This document shows positions 31,212 through 41,552 of a DNA stretch of 64,000 nucleotides, one piece after another. This DNA is from Alentia gelatinosa (Eukaryota > Annelida > Polychaeta > Phyllodocida > Polynoidae). The first letter of the stretch is position 1. Every line of letters begins with the position of its first letter. The notes beneath the pieces were generated by a model that ran no database searches, was not told the origin of the DNA, and worked only from the letters and a program-made list of their open reading frames with translations. Where the stretch lies: the NCBI GenBank assembly GCA_950022655.1, contig OX465589.1, positions 29,179,970 to 29,243,969 of the forward strand, written 5' to 3'. Both the position numbers and the translations under genes were made by a program.

Positions 31212-32955
31212 AATGAATTCAATTACTCAGACAGAAGAGTTTCACCGATGCTTTCCACAAAATAGTCCCAAGAACACGCCACAACCGTGGCTACATGCAC
31301 TATGGCATCCAGAAGAACCGCCAAAATTTTAAGTAGAAAAACCAAAAACCAAAAATCCCCCCCCAAAAAAAATAATCAGACAGCACAAACGTGTGTCTAA
31401 ACTAGCCAAATGTAACACAAGGAGCAACAAGCCCTATGTCAGAATACCTACTAATTCAGTACTGAAAAGAACCATAAGAACTAGCATGCAGCCATCTGAA
31501 ATCCTAATTTACTGGATCTCACTGCCATGAATAATTCCCACATCCAAGTGAGGATCAGAGAAAACTATATCCAAACTTAAGACAACAATTCAAGGATATT
31601 GAACCTCGAGGTCATTGTGTTAGAATAAGTAGCAGTGAATATCAACACTGCAGAAATTCCACCGAAAACCAATGCAGTCACGCAGTAATAATCGCAGCAT
31701 GCCGATAAGACAGCATGTCTAAACCATTGTGTTAGAGTAAAGCAATAAGTGAAACAACTTCTCACTTATTCAAGAAAACAATCAATCAAAGGAAACCATC
31801 TATACATGAAATGTGGCAAGACCAGCGACAGGACTTGCTAGAAAGCAATTAGAGAAATAAATAAAAAAAAAATGAAATCAGCGTATATCGAAGGAAACAC
31901 CCGTATACTATACACAAACTATATCTAAGACATAAAACCAGGTTGAAGTGATTCAGAACCCTAGTAGACAAAGAACAGGCATTAAACCCTAAATGACATA
32001 CATTACGGCTTGCTAATGCAACAGATCCATGAAATTCAAAGAAAAACAAAATATATGAACTAAGAATAAAGCAAGTCTACGCAGAGCGCGTGGACCCAGG
32101 CGCGAGCACCCAGTCAGGGCCCCCACCCACCAGCAGGATATCAGCTGATCGGAGGGTATACACCAGGGGTCACTAGGTCACTCGGGTCACGCGGGCCGCG
32201 CCAGCTGGCGACTCCTAGACCAAAACAAAGCCAGACCAGACTGAATTCGGATAGAAAACCGAAATATGCCTCTAAAACACTTAAAAACGCTCCTAGAGCC
32301 TAGATAATGGCACCAGGGAGAGGAAAGGTAATTAATAAAATGACGCTGGAGAAACTGCGTTAACTGCACTCTTCTTAAGAGAATCGCACAAACACCGTAC
32401 CTAAACAGCGATATGTGTGATAAGGGCATCCACGATCACTATGAACAATATAATGCAGACGATATACAGTACTTCATAAAGAATATGTTGGTTTTCAACA
32501 TGCATCATGAGGTTAGCGTCTATATTCAGTGAAAATACCATCGGAAAGCTGCTACAAAGAGGATTATATCACAGAATTTTTTACAAACAGAAAATCGAAA
32601 AATATGAAGTGTACCCAAAATGATTTCAATGAAGCCTGGAAACTTTTGAACCAGACATTATTCCCCACAGTACACCATGCGTTCTCAATCAACCGAAGTC
32701 GTAAAAAGTACACTGTCCACGACGCTCCACACCGAGAGAGGCGTGAGAACGTCACCTTAGTCAGTTCTACACAGGGGCAATAAACATAGCTCCGGGCCTA
32801 ACGATATACACAAAATTAGGAATCAACCCCTACCGACTTAATTAGCAGTGTCTTAGCGCAGACAACCAGTGGAAAGGTCACAACGCTCCTGACCAGCCTC
32901 CAAGACACATCACCAGCAACACATACAACTCAACAACTTAGACCACGTTATAGAA
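31212..32955 (-). other. A2 stretch upstream of env, no recognised gene
   Basis: AT-rich. The minus strand has a T-rich tract (31331-31378) about 130 nt before the env ATG that could serve as a branch/polypyrimidine tract for a spliced env mRNA. A GC-rich patch near 32090-32210 has three GGTCA half-sites. Two CATTGTGTTAGA direct repeats lie at about 31613 and 31723. Confidence 0.4.
32167..32189 (+). promoter_or_regulatory. Three direct RGGTCA half-sites (DR2 and DR3 spacing)
   Basis: GGGTCA (32167), AGGTCA (32175) and GGGTCA (32184) on the plus strand, separated by 2 and 3 bp, within a short GC-rich patch. This pattern matches nuclear-receptor response elements. A binding role is only inferred, and chance in GC-rich sequence is possible. 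Confidence 0.25.
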
Positions 32956-33534
32956 ATGGCCAACACAGTCGATTTCTACATCGCCAATTGTCAGGGGGCC
33001 GTACTCATCAGTAACAAGAGTTTGACGCCCGGGAGGGTGTCTGTCCAATTTGTGTCCGACCGGATCAACGAACGTTGGAGTACGGCCCTGATATACACAT
33101 ATTATGGACCTGCAACGCATTGTCCAGATGGCCTTATCAAGCGGCCTGGCCGGGAACGTACACCTGCACGACGTCCCGGTATTACACCTGCCAGGAATAC
33201 CTATCACTCGGGGGCCGACTCCAACTCACGCTCCGGAGGCGGTAATCCCAACCCCACAGGGCCGAGGAGGCTGTCGGGCATCTGCGGCCGCAGGCGCCCC
33301 CCCAGCGGGCCGGACCCCCGGACCCGACGAGTCCGAGGGTCTCGACGTCAGCGGGATCTGCTCCACGAAGGGCGGGCCGACGAGGCGTATGCACCCTACG
33401 CGAGTTCGGCGGCCGGCCTACAAGAGTGTGCTCGCCCTATCGTCCCCCAGCCATCACCGAGGGAAGCAGCTTTGCAGACAGAGTCACCACTCGCGCCTCC
33501 GCGGCGGCTGACAGGGTCCGGAGACAAAGGTTGA
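32956..33534 (+). CDS. Candidate plus-strand ORF, 192 codons, unknown
   Basis: ATG in good context (GAAATGG). The first 55 residues look protein-like (MANTVDFYIANCQGAVLIS). After about residue 60 it becomes Arg/Pro/Gly-rich as GC content rises sharply. It lies antisense to element A2, between env and the Cys-rich ORF, and overlaps another plus-strand ORF (33104-33511). I recognise no domain. It could be a spliced or frameshifted remnant, an antisense gene of the provirus, part of another insertion, or chance. Confidence 0.25.
   Translation: MANTVDFYIANCQGAVLISNKSLTPGRVSVQFVSDRINERWSTALIYTYYGPATHCPDGLIKRPGRERTPARRPGITPARNTYHSGADSNSRSGGGNPNPTGPRRLSGICGRRRPPSGPDPRTRRVRGSRRQRDLLHEGRADEAYAPYASSAAGLQECARPIVPQPSPREAALQTESPLAPPRRLTGSGDKG
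33104..33511 (+). CDS. Candidate overlapping plus-strand ORF, 135 codons, unknown
   Basis: ATG start (MDLQRIVQMALSSGLAGNVH). It is in a different frame from the 192-codon ORF and covers its Arg-rich half. Its own second half is Pro/Ser/Gly-rich with GC-driven composition. The two N-terminal parts read as if one protein changes frame near 33110. No family recognised. Confidence 0.2.
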   Translation: MDLQRIVQMALSSGLAGNVHLHDVPVLHLPGIPITRGPTPTHAPEAVIPTPQGRGGCRASAAAGAPPAGRTPGPDESEGLDVSGICSTKGGPTRRMHPTRVRRPAYKSVLALSSPSHHRGKQLCRQSHHSRLRGG

Positions 33535-33846
33535 TGAGGTTGCTAAACGCAATGATGGTGGAGTCATCCAGTGACGAATAGCTACACGCGATTCCGGTGA
33601 GTAATCAATACTAAATCTAAGTCTGATGTAGGACCTCACCAATGTCACAGGGACGAATGTATGTTCCTTTAGCAGGCTTAAGCTTAGAAATGCTTCGTGG
33701 TTCCCTAGCAAAATTGACAGTGGGTGGCATCACTATAGGCGTCATAGCAAAGGTAGGCTGCCTATAACAACCGAAACACGACCCCATAGTTAACAGAGGA
33801 ACAGTTAGTTCACTTAGTCTCCAGCAGTCACTATCACAGGTCTAGT

Positions 33847-34155
33847 TCAAAAAGATGAGGATGACACCACTGAGTCAGAATAAGCACTAGTAGATGAGTC
33901 AGGACGAGCAGGCGGCATTGGTTTACCACCAATCACAATAGGGCAGTTCCCGTTGAAGCAAAGCCACCAGCAACAGTTTTCCAATGAGCGCACAAAATAC
34001 CCACAAGCAGGGCACCTAAGTAACATAGGCACAGCAGGTATCCGAGTCAGCCTACCCATAAGATGGATCAAAAGTTCCATAGTAGTCGTGGGAGACCACT
34101 CGTCCATGAGTAGGGGGTTACGCTCCATTATGAGTCCATGCGAGGCCCACTCCAA
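33847..34155 (-). CDS. Cys-rich small ORF between pol and env (possible zinc-binding accessory protein)
   Basis: A 102-codon ORF with ATG start on the same strand as gag, pol and env. Six cysteines are at residues 48, 51, 61, 62, 66 and 71 (CPAC ... CCWWLC ... C), a spacing compatible with a zinc ribbon or compact zinc knuckle. It is preceded by a hydrophobic MELLIHLMG segment and followed by a Ser-rich tail (SSTSAYSDSVVSSSSF). Position between pol and env is where complex retroviruses keep small regulatory genes. That parallel is inference, and no homologue is recognised. Confidence 0.4.
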   Translation of the reverse strand: MEWASHGLIMERNPLLMDEWSPTTTMELLIHLMGRLTRIPAVPMLLRCPACGYFVRSLENCCWWLCFNGNCPIVIGGKPMPPARPDSSTSAYSDSVVSSSSF

Positions 34156-36082
34156 ACAGTAAAGTCAGTCAGAGCAGTCTCAACACTAAGAATCCCATAG
34201 GAAAACGAAATCCGCTGTATCTCCGAAAGTAAGCGAGCTAGCGTCTCAGAAACATCTCCAGCGAATAGCTACCTCAGAGGTGCGTGTGAGCAGTTATATC
34301 TAACTCAGAGCCACATTACCATAATCAGAAAGCCCAGGAGGGGGAACTAGGTGGTAGCTAACCCATATACGCACCCCACTGGGGAGGGGGAAAATTTTCC
34401 AAACCTGTTGTCCAAACAGACTGACTATACGAATACGGTCAAACACCGGGGTAAAATTAGCTTAATTCAGAATATCATCCAGTAAGGGAACAGAGCAGCC
34501 GTAGCCACCCGAAATACATCCCACACCGCACAAGGCAACTGGGAGGGAAGGTGGGAGGGAGAGGGCAGTATTCTAATACCGGACACATTCCAATCATGTG
34601 CACAGGTGCCACGAGCAGCTCATGGGCGGGCAGGCGGGTGAGGGAAATCCACGCGACGCTCCTCTCCAAACAAGGAGATGGAGGGGGATGGTACCGGTAA
34701 CTACCAATCCCAAGAATTCGCGTATGCTAATCATCTTAACCAGGCGGATATCGCAACACCATTACATTCAAAATGGCGTCGCGTCGCTGGGCGGGAGTTC
34801 GCCCTGGTCCCGACAAAACAGGTACCGGTAGCACGCATGTCCATATAAAGGGCGTGTCCCACCGGTCGGTAGACGAAAACACACATCAGCATCTAGGCAC
34901 CATCCCCTATCAGAGACACAGCTGGTCATGACCCAACAAACACTGTAAGCGTACCCCGAAAGACACCACTAAGGCACCACACATATCACGTCCCATATAC
35001 AGACATAGACAGTCAAACGAGCCCCGCGCGGTAGTCACCACGCAAACAGCCTCGTTAGACAGCACGCCCCTGTCCAAACAGAAGCGCCCCAGCTGCGGGG
35101 ATGACGCCTTATCTCGGGAACGACCAGGGTGATACTCGTTAATCCGTCGGGGGGGAGGCGATAAAAACCATGCCGCAACCAGCTGTGCTCGTTAACCCAC
35201 AATTGCGCATCAACACGGCACGGGGCACGCATTAACGCGTCGGGGAGGGAGACACTAAACGACCATAAACACTGATAGCGGTCGTCCCATCTTTCGGCTC
35301 ACAGAAAAAGAAAAATCAATCAGACCGAATTTAAACTGTTAATAGATAGAGAACTTTAGAAGCAGTGTAGGAAACTCAGAAAACACCGTATCTAACCAGT
35401 AATACACCCGTCACTGAGAACTTTCGTGGCTACAAATTAAACTTACATCCTTTCATTCCAGATCGCCATTCCGCAGCGAGGCTGACGACATCCATCCACA
35501 CGCCAGCCCATCGGAACTAGTAGTAACGTAGTGTCACATACATATATATATCATCATAGCGTATAGTTTTAGAGGTTTCCGAAAAAAGTAAATAAATTAT
35601 CAATTTAGACAACAACACGAATCCACTCATTACTTTCATAGAATAGATCCCATATGGATAGAGATCAGGTTAAACAACCCGTGTCAATAAGGGAAGGTCT
35701 TTTCTCACCAATCAGGGCTCCTACAGCGTCAATACACTCACACAGGGATTACCTCTACACTTGCAGGAACACCCAAACGATCGGGAACCCAAATAGAACC
35801 GAAAAACCAGAAAAATCCAAAATTTCATCTTTAAAACGCGATTTTGAGGCACTTGCGATCGTCAGAGCGATCTGAGAGTGCGATTTTCGGAATCCTGAGG
35901 TCGAAATTGACAAAAGTTAAACCGAGGTCATTTACAAGCACAAACCATGCAGTACCAAATACTGCTCCAAATACACCATACTCCACAAATAGTCTATACT
36001 GTTAGGTATAATAGATTATAATAAAAATTACTTCAACATTACCCCTACCCTGGATAAAAGGAGAGAAGCAGGGGCTTGGGAA
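34156..36082. other. A2 stretch between the Cys-rich ORF and the DIRS-like element
   Basis: No supported gene. Notable are a plus-strand purine run (34381-34394), a GC-box (34789-34796) with a TATA-like ATATAAAG (34843-34850), and a GTAAGC donor-like site near 34945. Together they could be the remains of a plus-oriented LTR or promoter. Confidence 0.4.
34789..34850 (+). promoter_or_regulatory. Possible TATA promoter, plus strand
   Basis: GGGCGGGA (34789-34796) and ATATAAAG (34843-34850) at plausible spacing, with no ORF of substance downstream (an ATG at 34928 opens only six codons). The assignment is weak. Confidence 0.25.
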
Positions 36083-36343
36083 CATAAAATTTTATTGAAT
36101 TTTATATGGTAATATATGGTAAAATTTTATGCCGACCTTATTGGACGACATATGAATATGATATTAATATGAGGATGAGTAATAAGGTAAAGGTAATTGA
36201 CAAATAGAGTAACGGTCAATTATGATAAGAAAATATGATATACAATATAAATGTTAATTGTACGTGATACAATACATGGTAAATTGTATATGGTAAATAA
36301 AAATGCCAAGGAGCCATTAAACGGAGAGGGTGGGAGGGAGTAA

Positions 36344-37192
36344 TTAAGAGTTTTTGTTGAGTAGGGATTGTACCAATGCACAGTTGACTGAGTCGGCGTC
36401 ATTGTTCTTTATGTATGTCCTATGAGCGTTAGATTTCCAGCCGCCATACCTTTGGATGGAGAGTTCTGGCATACCGGCCTGGTATGCCTGGGTTGCTGGG
36501 GCCTTGCGAAGGCCATGCAGCGTAAAGGTAGGCGGCTGGTGAACAACTTGTAGGATGTCTTTCCACTCTTTAGTCAGGATTCTGGTCGTAACGGTCGCTC
36601 CGTGTACGTGCTGGAGGAACGGGTCCTCGGGGTTGGCCCTAGGGGGCGCCACCAACATCTGACGTATAGCACGTACCGGGCAGAACCGCGGATCAGGTGA
36701 CTCGTGCAGCGTGACCGTTTTCTCCTCCCCCATGTGCTGCATGTTTTTGGCGGCTTTGACACGGACGGTCACGCATCGACGGCCGACCACCACATCCCGG
36801 CGCGATAGGTGTCGCGCCGCATCGTACCTCGAGGCCGTTGGGGGCGCCACTTCGCTCTGCCTGAGTGCCGCGTAATAAATGATCAGGATGGCGGCCCGTA
36901 GAGCGAGGTGAGTTGGAGAGTCCGTAAGGGCCGCGAGGACGGCCCGGATCACGGCCAACGGCACTAGTGGTTTCACGTTGGGCTGATAGGTCTTGTTTCG
37001 CCGCATCGCCTCGAGGGCCCGCTTGATCCGGAAGTCCTCCGTGGGTGCGACATCCCCTCCCGTCAGTAGCAGGTGCGACCGCACGTGTGAGAGGTGATTC
37101 GCGACCGTGGCCGGCGAGGGGGCGTGGTCCGCGACGTATTCGAGGTACACCGTGGTAAAGCTCACCGTGGGCCTCTGCGGGTCCGCCCCCAT
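36344..37192 (-). CDS. Tyrosine recombinase of the DIRS/Ngaro-like element
   Basis: A 282-residue open frame with the full catalytic set visible: Arg111 (YYAALRQSEV), His226-x-x-Arg229 (LHGLRKA), Trp252 (YGGWKSN) and the nucleophile Tyr260 (HRTYIKN). An N-terminal SAM-like core-binding helix region precedes it (residues 10-100). It would splice a circular cDNA intermediate into target DNA without a target duplication. Upstream RT/RNase H frames are broken, but this domain has no lesion. The displayed start may lie inside a longer fused frame. Confidence 0.9.
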   Translation of the reverse strand: MGADPQRPTVSFTTVYLEYVADHAPSPATVANHLSHVRSHLLLTGGDVAPTEDFRIKRALEAMRRNKTYQPNVKPLVPLAVIRAVLAALTDSPTHLALRAAILIIYYAALRQSEVAPPTASRYDAARHLSRRDVVVGRRCVTVRVKAAKNMQHMGEEKTVTLHESPDPRFCPVRAIRQMLVAPPRANPEDPFLQHVHGATVTTRILTKEWKDILQVVHQPPTFTLHGLRKAPATQAYQAGMPELSIQRYGGWKSNAHRTYIKNNDADSVNCALVQSLLNKNS

Positions 37193-37514
37193 CCACCGGC
37201 AGAATGCGAGGTAGGTCGCGACGGCGCTCCACTGGTTCGCGACCGTTCCGGGGGCACGTGCCTCTTATTGTCGAGCAGATGCCCTCGTCTGGAGACAGCG
37301 TAGCGCCGGATCTGCATGTGAGACGTAGAACAGGAATAAATGCCGCGTGAGTACATGGCATAATTTCAGTGAGGGAATGGAATTTGGTGAACGTGGCCGC
37401 TTTGTCAAATTCCCTCGAGGTCAGGTGGGCACGGCTGAGGGCATCTGCGACAGTGTTGAGTGCCCCCGGAACGTGCGTGTAGATGAAGTCGATCTGCAAT
37501 TTCGCCTGGACCAT
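36693..37514 (-). pseudogene. RNase H C-terminus, DIRS/Ngaro-like element
   Basis: The start of this frame reads MVQAKLQIDFIYTHVPGALN then TVADALSRAH, the usual RNase H C-terminal motif of DIRS-order elements. Its later part (from about 37370) runs out of frame over the recombinase and is meaningless. A frameshift near 37570 separates it from the preceding RNase H half. Confidence 0.7.
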
Positions 37515-38308
37515 CCAGGCTTGCCGGGCACACTCCGCAAGGACTGAGTTCCTCGCCCGGCCGGATGTGAGTGCCTGGCGGTGCCCAGGTTACCACAGAA
37601 GACTTCTACCCGCGTGCCTCGATCCCGGTCGGTGAGGAACGTGTTCATCAGGAATATGGTGTTAAGTGCCTCGAGCTTGGCGATACAGTCGACGGGGTCG
37701 CTGACAGGGCACACCTGCCCGGAGTACGAGTACTTCCCGTCTGTACCTCAGATGCCCGAGAGGCACGCATCGACGATGAGACACTTTGTAGGCGAGCCGC
37801 GAGGGATGAGGGCGTGGCTGTTCCAGCCCTCAGCAAAGCAGAGGAACCATTGCAAGTCTTGCCGCATCTCGGCGTTGATATTGACGTAGAAGCCGGACAT
37901 CCTCCGTAGGGCCTCGAGCAATTTACTCACGAACGGCCGGGCCGGCCGTATGCACTTCGACACGTGAAGTATTTTGCCGAGGACCGATTGGAGTTGGCGC
38001 TTCGTGAGTGACCGTTTCGCTGATACCGCCCTCACATGCGCCCGTACGTCCAGCAGCTTGTCCTCGGGGATGGTGAGAGACATCTCCGAGGCATTGATGA
38101 CAATGCCCAGCCAGGTAACGACCGGTGCCGGGGTCTGTGCCTTCTCTCGCGCTTCCGGGAGCCCGAGTTCGTTGAAAAGCTCACGGGCGATGTTAAAGTC
38201 GACGGTCGCCTTGGCCTGGCTCGGGGACAGGATGATCAGGTCGCCCAGATACATACATGCCTCGACCCCTTCTGGCCGAGGATACCCACGATGCAGTCTG
38301 CCACGCAC
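37421..38308 (-). pseudogene. RT palm/thumb and RNase H start, DIRS/Ngaro-like element
   Basis: Contains the RT motif C region as CMYLGDLIILS: the first Asp of the expected YxDD box is Gly (residue 22 of the frame opening at 38308). Thumb helices and KRQLQSVLGKILHVSK follow, then the RNase H first strand CLIVDACLSGI. A TGA near 37748 replaces a Gly codon before GTDGKYSYS, after which the same frame continues to a frameshift near 37570. This copy of RT should be inactive. Confidence 0.82.
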
Positions 38309-39360
38309 TGCATGTGGTACGAGGAGGCCCAGGCACCGAACGGCATGGCCGTGTCACAGAAGTACCCGTCCTCCCATGCAAAGCATAACAACGGCCAGTC
38401 GAGGGGGTCGCACCTGAAATTCTTATAGGCCCTGGCGATGTCGATGGTGGACATATAGCTACCGGGCCCGGAGGCCACCAGGCGGCCGACGAAGCTGTTG
38501 ACGGTCGGGAGGTAGTGGTCGCGCTCCTGCCCGTAGACCGAGTTTTTGATGATGTACCCTTTTACACTTTGCTCCCTCGGGTAGGTCATATCTGTAATGA
38601 CACGCCGGTCGTTGGAGGCTCGCTTTTCCCATGTCATTAGTGGCGACACGTGGCACCAGGGTGAGAACGGAGGTTCCTGGAATGGCCCCAGGAGATTACT
38701 GTGTCCGCGCTCCTTTCTGATAAACTCTCTGATGTGCTCTGGGTACCCCGTGGCGCTGGGATGATTGGGTACCCCACGCATGTCGCTGGTGGGCCCGATG
38801 TACCCCAGAGGGAACCCGTAGCGCACAAAGTCCAATAGCTCCCTCCTCTCCGGTACCTCACCGAGGTATCGTATCCACGCCGGCATGTTGAGGTCGGATG
38901 GGATGTCGATTCGTGCGCCCAGGGCATTGGGCAGCCCTGTTTGCCGCACCTCCGAGTAGATGTATGCGTATCCCAGCAGCCCGGGCCCGGCGAAGTCCGG
39001 CCAGTAGGCCGGCCTGTGGTCCGCAAACGCCCCGGGGTCCGTCCGGAGGCCGGGGGAGGGGACACCAGTCTCACAGACCTCCCTGATGGCCGAGAAGTCT
39101 GGCGGGGCGACAGTGTCCAATTCCTCCCGGGGTAATTGCCGAGGCAATTGCTCACTGGTCACGCTGTCACTGAGAATAATGGGAGTGGATTCAGTGGGCG
39201 TGTCGTAAGCGTCCTGTGTGCTCGCCATGTGTCCTGCAGGAGGTGTTGTTGACACGTGGGGTGTTGCGTCATGTCCGATGCACCCTTTGACCGTTGAGCC
39301 CCCCTTCCGCTGTGGTGCGTGCGTACTGGGTGGGGCGGGCGAGCGACGCGCCTCGCTCAC
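38236..39360 (-). pseudogene. RT N-terminal part, DIRS/Ngaro-like element
   Basis: A 374-residue frame. The first 100 residues are a Ser/Thr/Pro-rich linker. RT motifs follow: SPLMTWEKRASNDRRVITDM, MSTIDIARAYKNFRCDP (catalytic Asp of motif A), and MPFGAWASSYHMQCVAD (motif B region). The frame shifts by one base near 38270, just before the YLGD segment. Confidence 0.85.
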
Positions 39361-40010
39361 TCGCGGGGCGCGTCCGGTCCGTTTTTTGAACTCTGTTGTC
39401 CGGCTTGGTGTGTCCGGCGTGGAGCGGGTGTGGGTGTAGGTAGAGTGCTGTCATACCCTACGCCGTACGACAGCTTGCGGTTACACGCGTGGATGGAGTG
39501 TGTGCACATCCTGCCCACCGAATCGCAGAATGAGCACACGTGCAACCACTTAATTCCCCGCTCCTGGTGGCCGTTGCGCTGGTGGCACCCCCTCTCTGAG
39601 TTGTAAGCCCGGCATGGCAGCTCGTGCCCGCCGGACTTGTCTCCTCCTTGACCGAAACCGTTCCCACCCGTAGGGGTCATGGCCAGACGAACCCGTTCAT
39701 CCTGGATTTGTACATGATCCGACCAATAAATACGTCCTGCCTCCACCTGGTCAAAAATGAAGTTAGACCAACGGCGCACGCCGGCCCACGGCCGTGACTG
39801 CGCGTCCACGGAGACCTGGTGGAGGTGGCGATACATATCCTTATGGTCGCACTCGTTGGTAGCACGGTCATCCTCCATGAGGGCCAGGAAAGCACTGATG
39901 TACTCGAGGGGGCCCAGCGTACCCCTGACCTCGAGTTTCTGACTGAGGGTGTATATCCCCTCACGGTCCACAAACATGAACGGCTTGGAAATTAAACGAG
40001 AAGTGGTCAA
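39357..40010 (-). CDS. Gag C-terminal part with CCCH-type zinc motif, DIRS/Ngaro-like element
   Basis: A 217-residue frame. The helical domain (LEYISAFLALMEDDRATNEC) is followed by a Cys/His module typical of DIRS-order Gag (CRAYNSERGC ... HVCSFCDSVGRMCTH ... C). It is in a -1 relation to the upstream Gag frame, with which it overlaps by 4 bases at a TTTT run. That may be a lesion or a frameshift site. It would bind element RNA. Confidence 0.75.
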   Translation of the reverse strand: MTTSRLISKPFMFVDREGIYTLSQKLEVRGTLGPLEYISAFLALMEDDRATNECDHKDMYRHLHQVSVDAQSRPWAGVRRWSNFIFDQVEAGRIYWSDHVQIQDERVRLAMTPTGGNGFGQGGDKSGGHELPCRAYNSERGCHQRNGHQERGIKWLHVCSFCDSVGRMCTHSIHACNRKLSYGVGYDSTLPTPTPAPRRTHQAGQQSSKNGPDAPRE

Positions 40011-40432
40011 AACTTACCAGCCGTTCTATCATGTCGCAGGGCCTCACGGTCGAGCTCCCTTTGTAGAAAATCCTCCAGCATGAACCGCTCCCGCAGCTGC
40101 CTCGGTGGTGGTAGCCGTGCGGTCTGTTTGTTCACCCATTCCCTGGTCCGGGCCTCCACGGCTGTCGGTTCCGTTGGCGGCCTCGACCTCGAAGCCCGGG
40201 AGGAGGATCGTTGGCGAGACATCCTGTTGATGGCCTCCATCATGGTATCCATCTTGTTTTCGAGTGCGGTCATCCTCGAGGACTTAATGGTCGAGCCGTT
40301 GTCGGAGACCGACGCCACGTGCTCCGTACCCGTTTGCCTCGAGTCCGTCATCGTACCTTCAGAGCTCCCACCTGCGTCTGGTCCTTGGGATGGTCCAGCG
40401 ACGGGGTTGCTGCGGGTGTTCGGTGGACCCAT
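40007..40432 (-). CDS. Gag N-terminal part, DIRS/Ngaro-like element
   Basis: 141 codons from an ATG (MGPPNTRSNPVAGPSQGPDA). There is a low-complexity start, then a coiled-coil-like helix (RMTALENKMDTMMEAINRMS), an Arg/Ser-rich patch and a charged helix (LEDFLQRELDREALRHDR). It is first in the element order. The family call comes from context more than from sequence. Confidence 0.6.
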   Translation of the reverse strand: MGPPNTRSNPVAGPSQGPDAGGSSEGTMTDSRQTGTEHVASVSDNGSTIKSSRMTALENKMDTMMEAINRMSRQRSSSRASRSRPPTEPTAVEARTREWVNKQTARLPPPRQLRERFMLEDFLQRELDREALRHDRTAGKF

Positions 40433-40460
40433 GTTGTTCTCTCCTTCTCACTCGTGATGC

Positions 40461-41552
40461 GTATTCCTCTTGGTAGAATGGACGTGCCGGCCTTTACTCG
40501 TGGAGTGAAAGGCAGCGAGCACGTGGCCAAAAAGACGAGAAAATGCTGGAGTACATGTGTACTGCAGTAGGGCTGGAGAAGAAGTGAGACTGGGACCAGT
40601 GCCATGGGCGCGCTCGTGACTGCGCAGTACGTGTGAGGGCCGCTAGAGGGCAGGAGGGGCGCTCGTGTCGCGCGAGAGGGGGGAACACCAGGGGGAGCAA
40701 TGACCACCCCTGACCAACGGCCATGAGTAACCGATTACTACAGATGACCAAAAATCCTCAGGCGAAGCCCATAAACATCAGGCAGTCACCCAGTCCTATA
40801 ATCATCATAGTTGTCAAGGAAAGTGGTGACCCAGTCATTTAAAGTGGGTATCAGTCCAAGAAAGTGGGTTATAGCTTCGGAAAAGGCGTTTCAAAATCAA
40901 AAATTTAGGAGCCCCCAGAAAAAAATTCAGAGCCCTAGAGCCATTATTTCACCTAGCTGCCATAGAAACCAACGTTAAACCGAAATATGAGTCGAACTTA
41001 GTGGGCGGCTCACTTCTTCATAGAAATAGCGTTGGCAATGCTGAGTCTATTGGAAAACTTATATAATTCCTACCTCTCTTAGAAATGATCGTATCGAAAA
41101 GCGGTAAAGACCAAAATTTTACGGAAAATCATGGACAACACTAGAAAAATACAGAACAACTCGTAGGAGCAATATGAAACGTCACAAAACGTCAAAAACA
41201 TCTAAAACTCAGCGAAACACATACAACACAACCAAATACAAAACGCATACATTGTAGCAAAGCTCACGGATGAACTTAGCAGAGTTTATAGTAGTAGTAA
41301 GACTTGAAAAAGACCCTTTTAACGCAGGCATAGGGAAGCCTACCCAGACTACAGCCAGTAATCCACAGGGATTTTCGTTCACAAACCCCTAAAAGACTCA
41401 TAGAGCGCAGTGCGGAATCTGCTTTTCCACTCTAGGCTGTCAGGGCCGAAAATAAAGTCAAGCATGTCCCACCTACATCACAAAAAAGGAACGCTTATCC
41501 TTCGCACTCATGTAGACAACAGTGCGGAATCTAATCATACAGACAATGAGCG
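40461..41552 (-). other. A2 post-pol noncoding stretch and DIRS boundary zone
   Basis: The part from 41177 matches 1-369 of A1. The part from about 40740 has A2-like AT-rich composition. GC-rich DIRS leader sequence ends somewhere between 40460 and 40740. No supported gene. Confidence 0.55.

Larger units (their letters stand above)
36083..40460 (-). mobile_element. DIRS/Ngaro-like tyrosine-recombinase retroelement nested in A2
   Basis: Minus-strand order gag, RT, RNase H, tyrosine recombinase, over about 4.1 kb. There is no integrase or LTR, which fits DIRS-order elements that integrate through a tyrosine recombinase. Borders are uncertain: I see no clear split direct repeats. A 12-bp inverted repeat (CATAAAATTTTA, 36083-36131) lies beyond the recombinase end. 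It is GC-richer than the flanking A2 sequence, which supports a separate origin. Confidence 0.8.

Noticed and set aside
28941..40460. Tyrosine-recombinase retroelement carrying its own env
   Set aside because: Same strand and proximity would allow it, but env lies 5 kb beyond the recombinase, the composition differs, and Ty3 elements have precedent for F-type env next to the 3' LTR. Kept as an alternative only.
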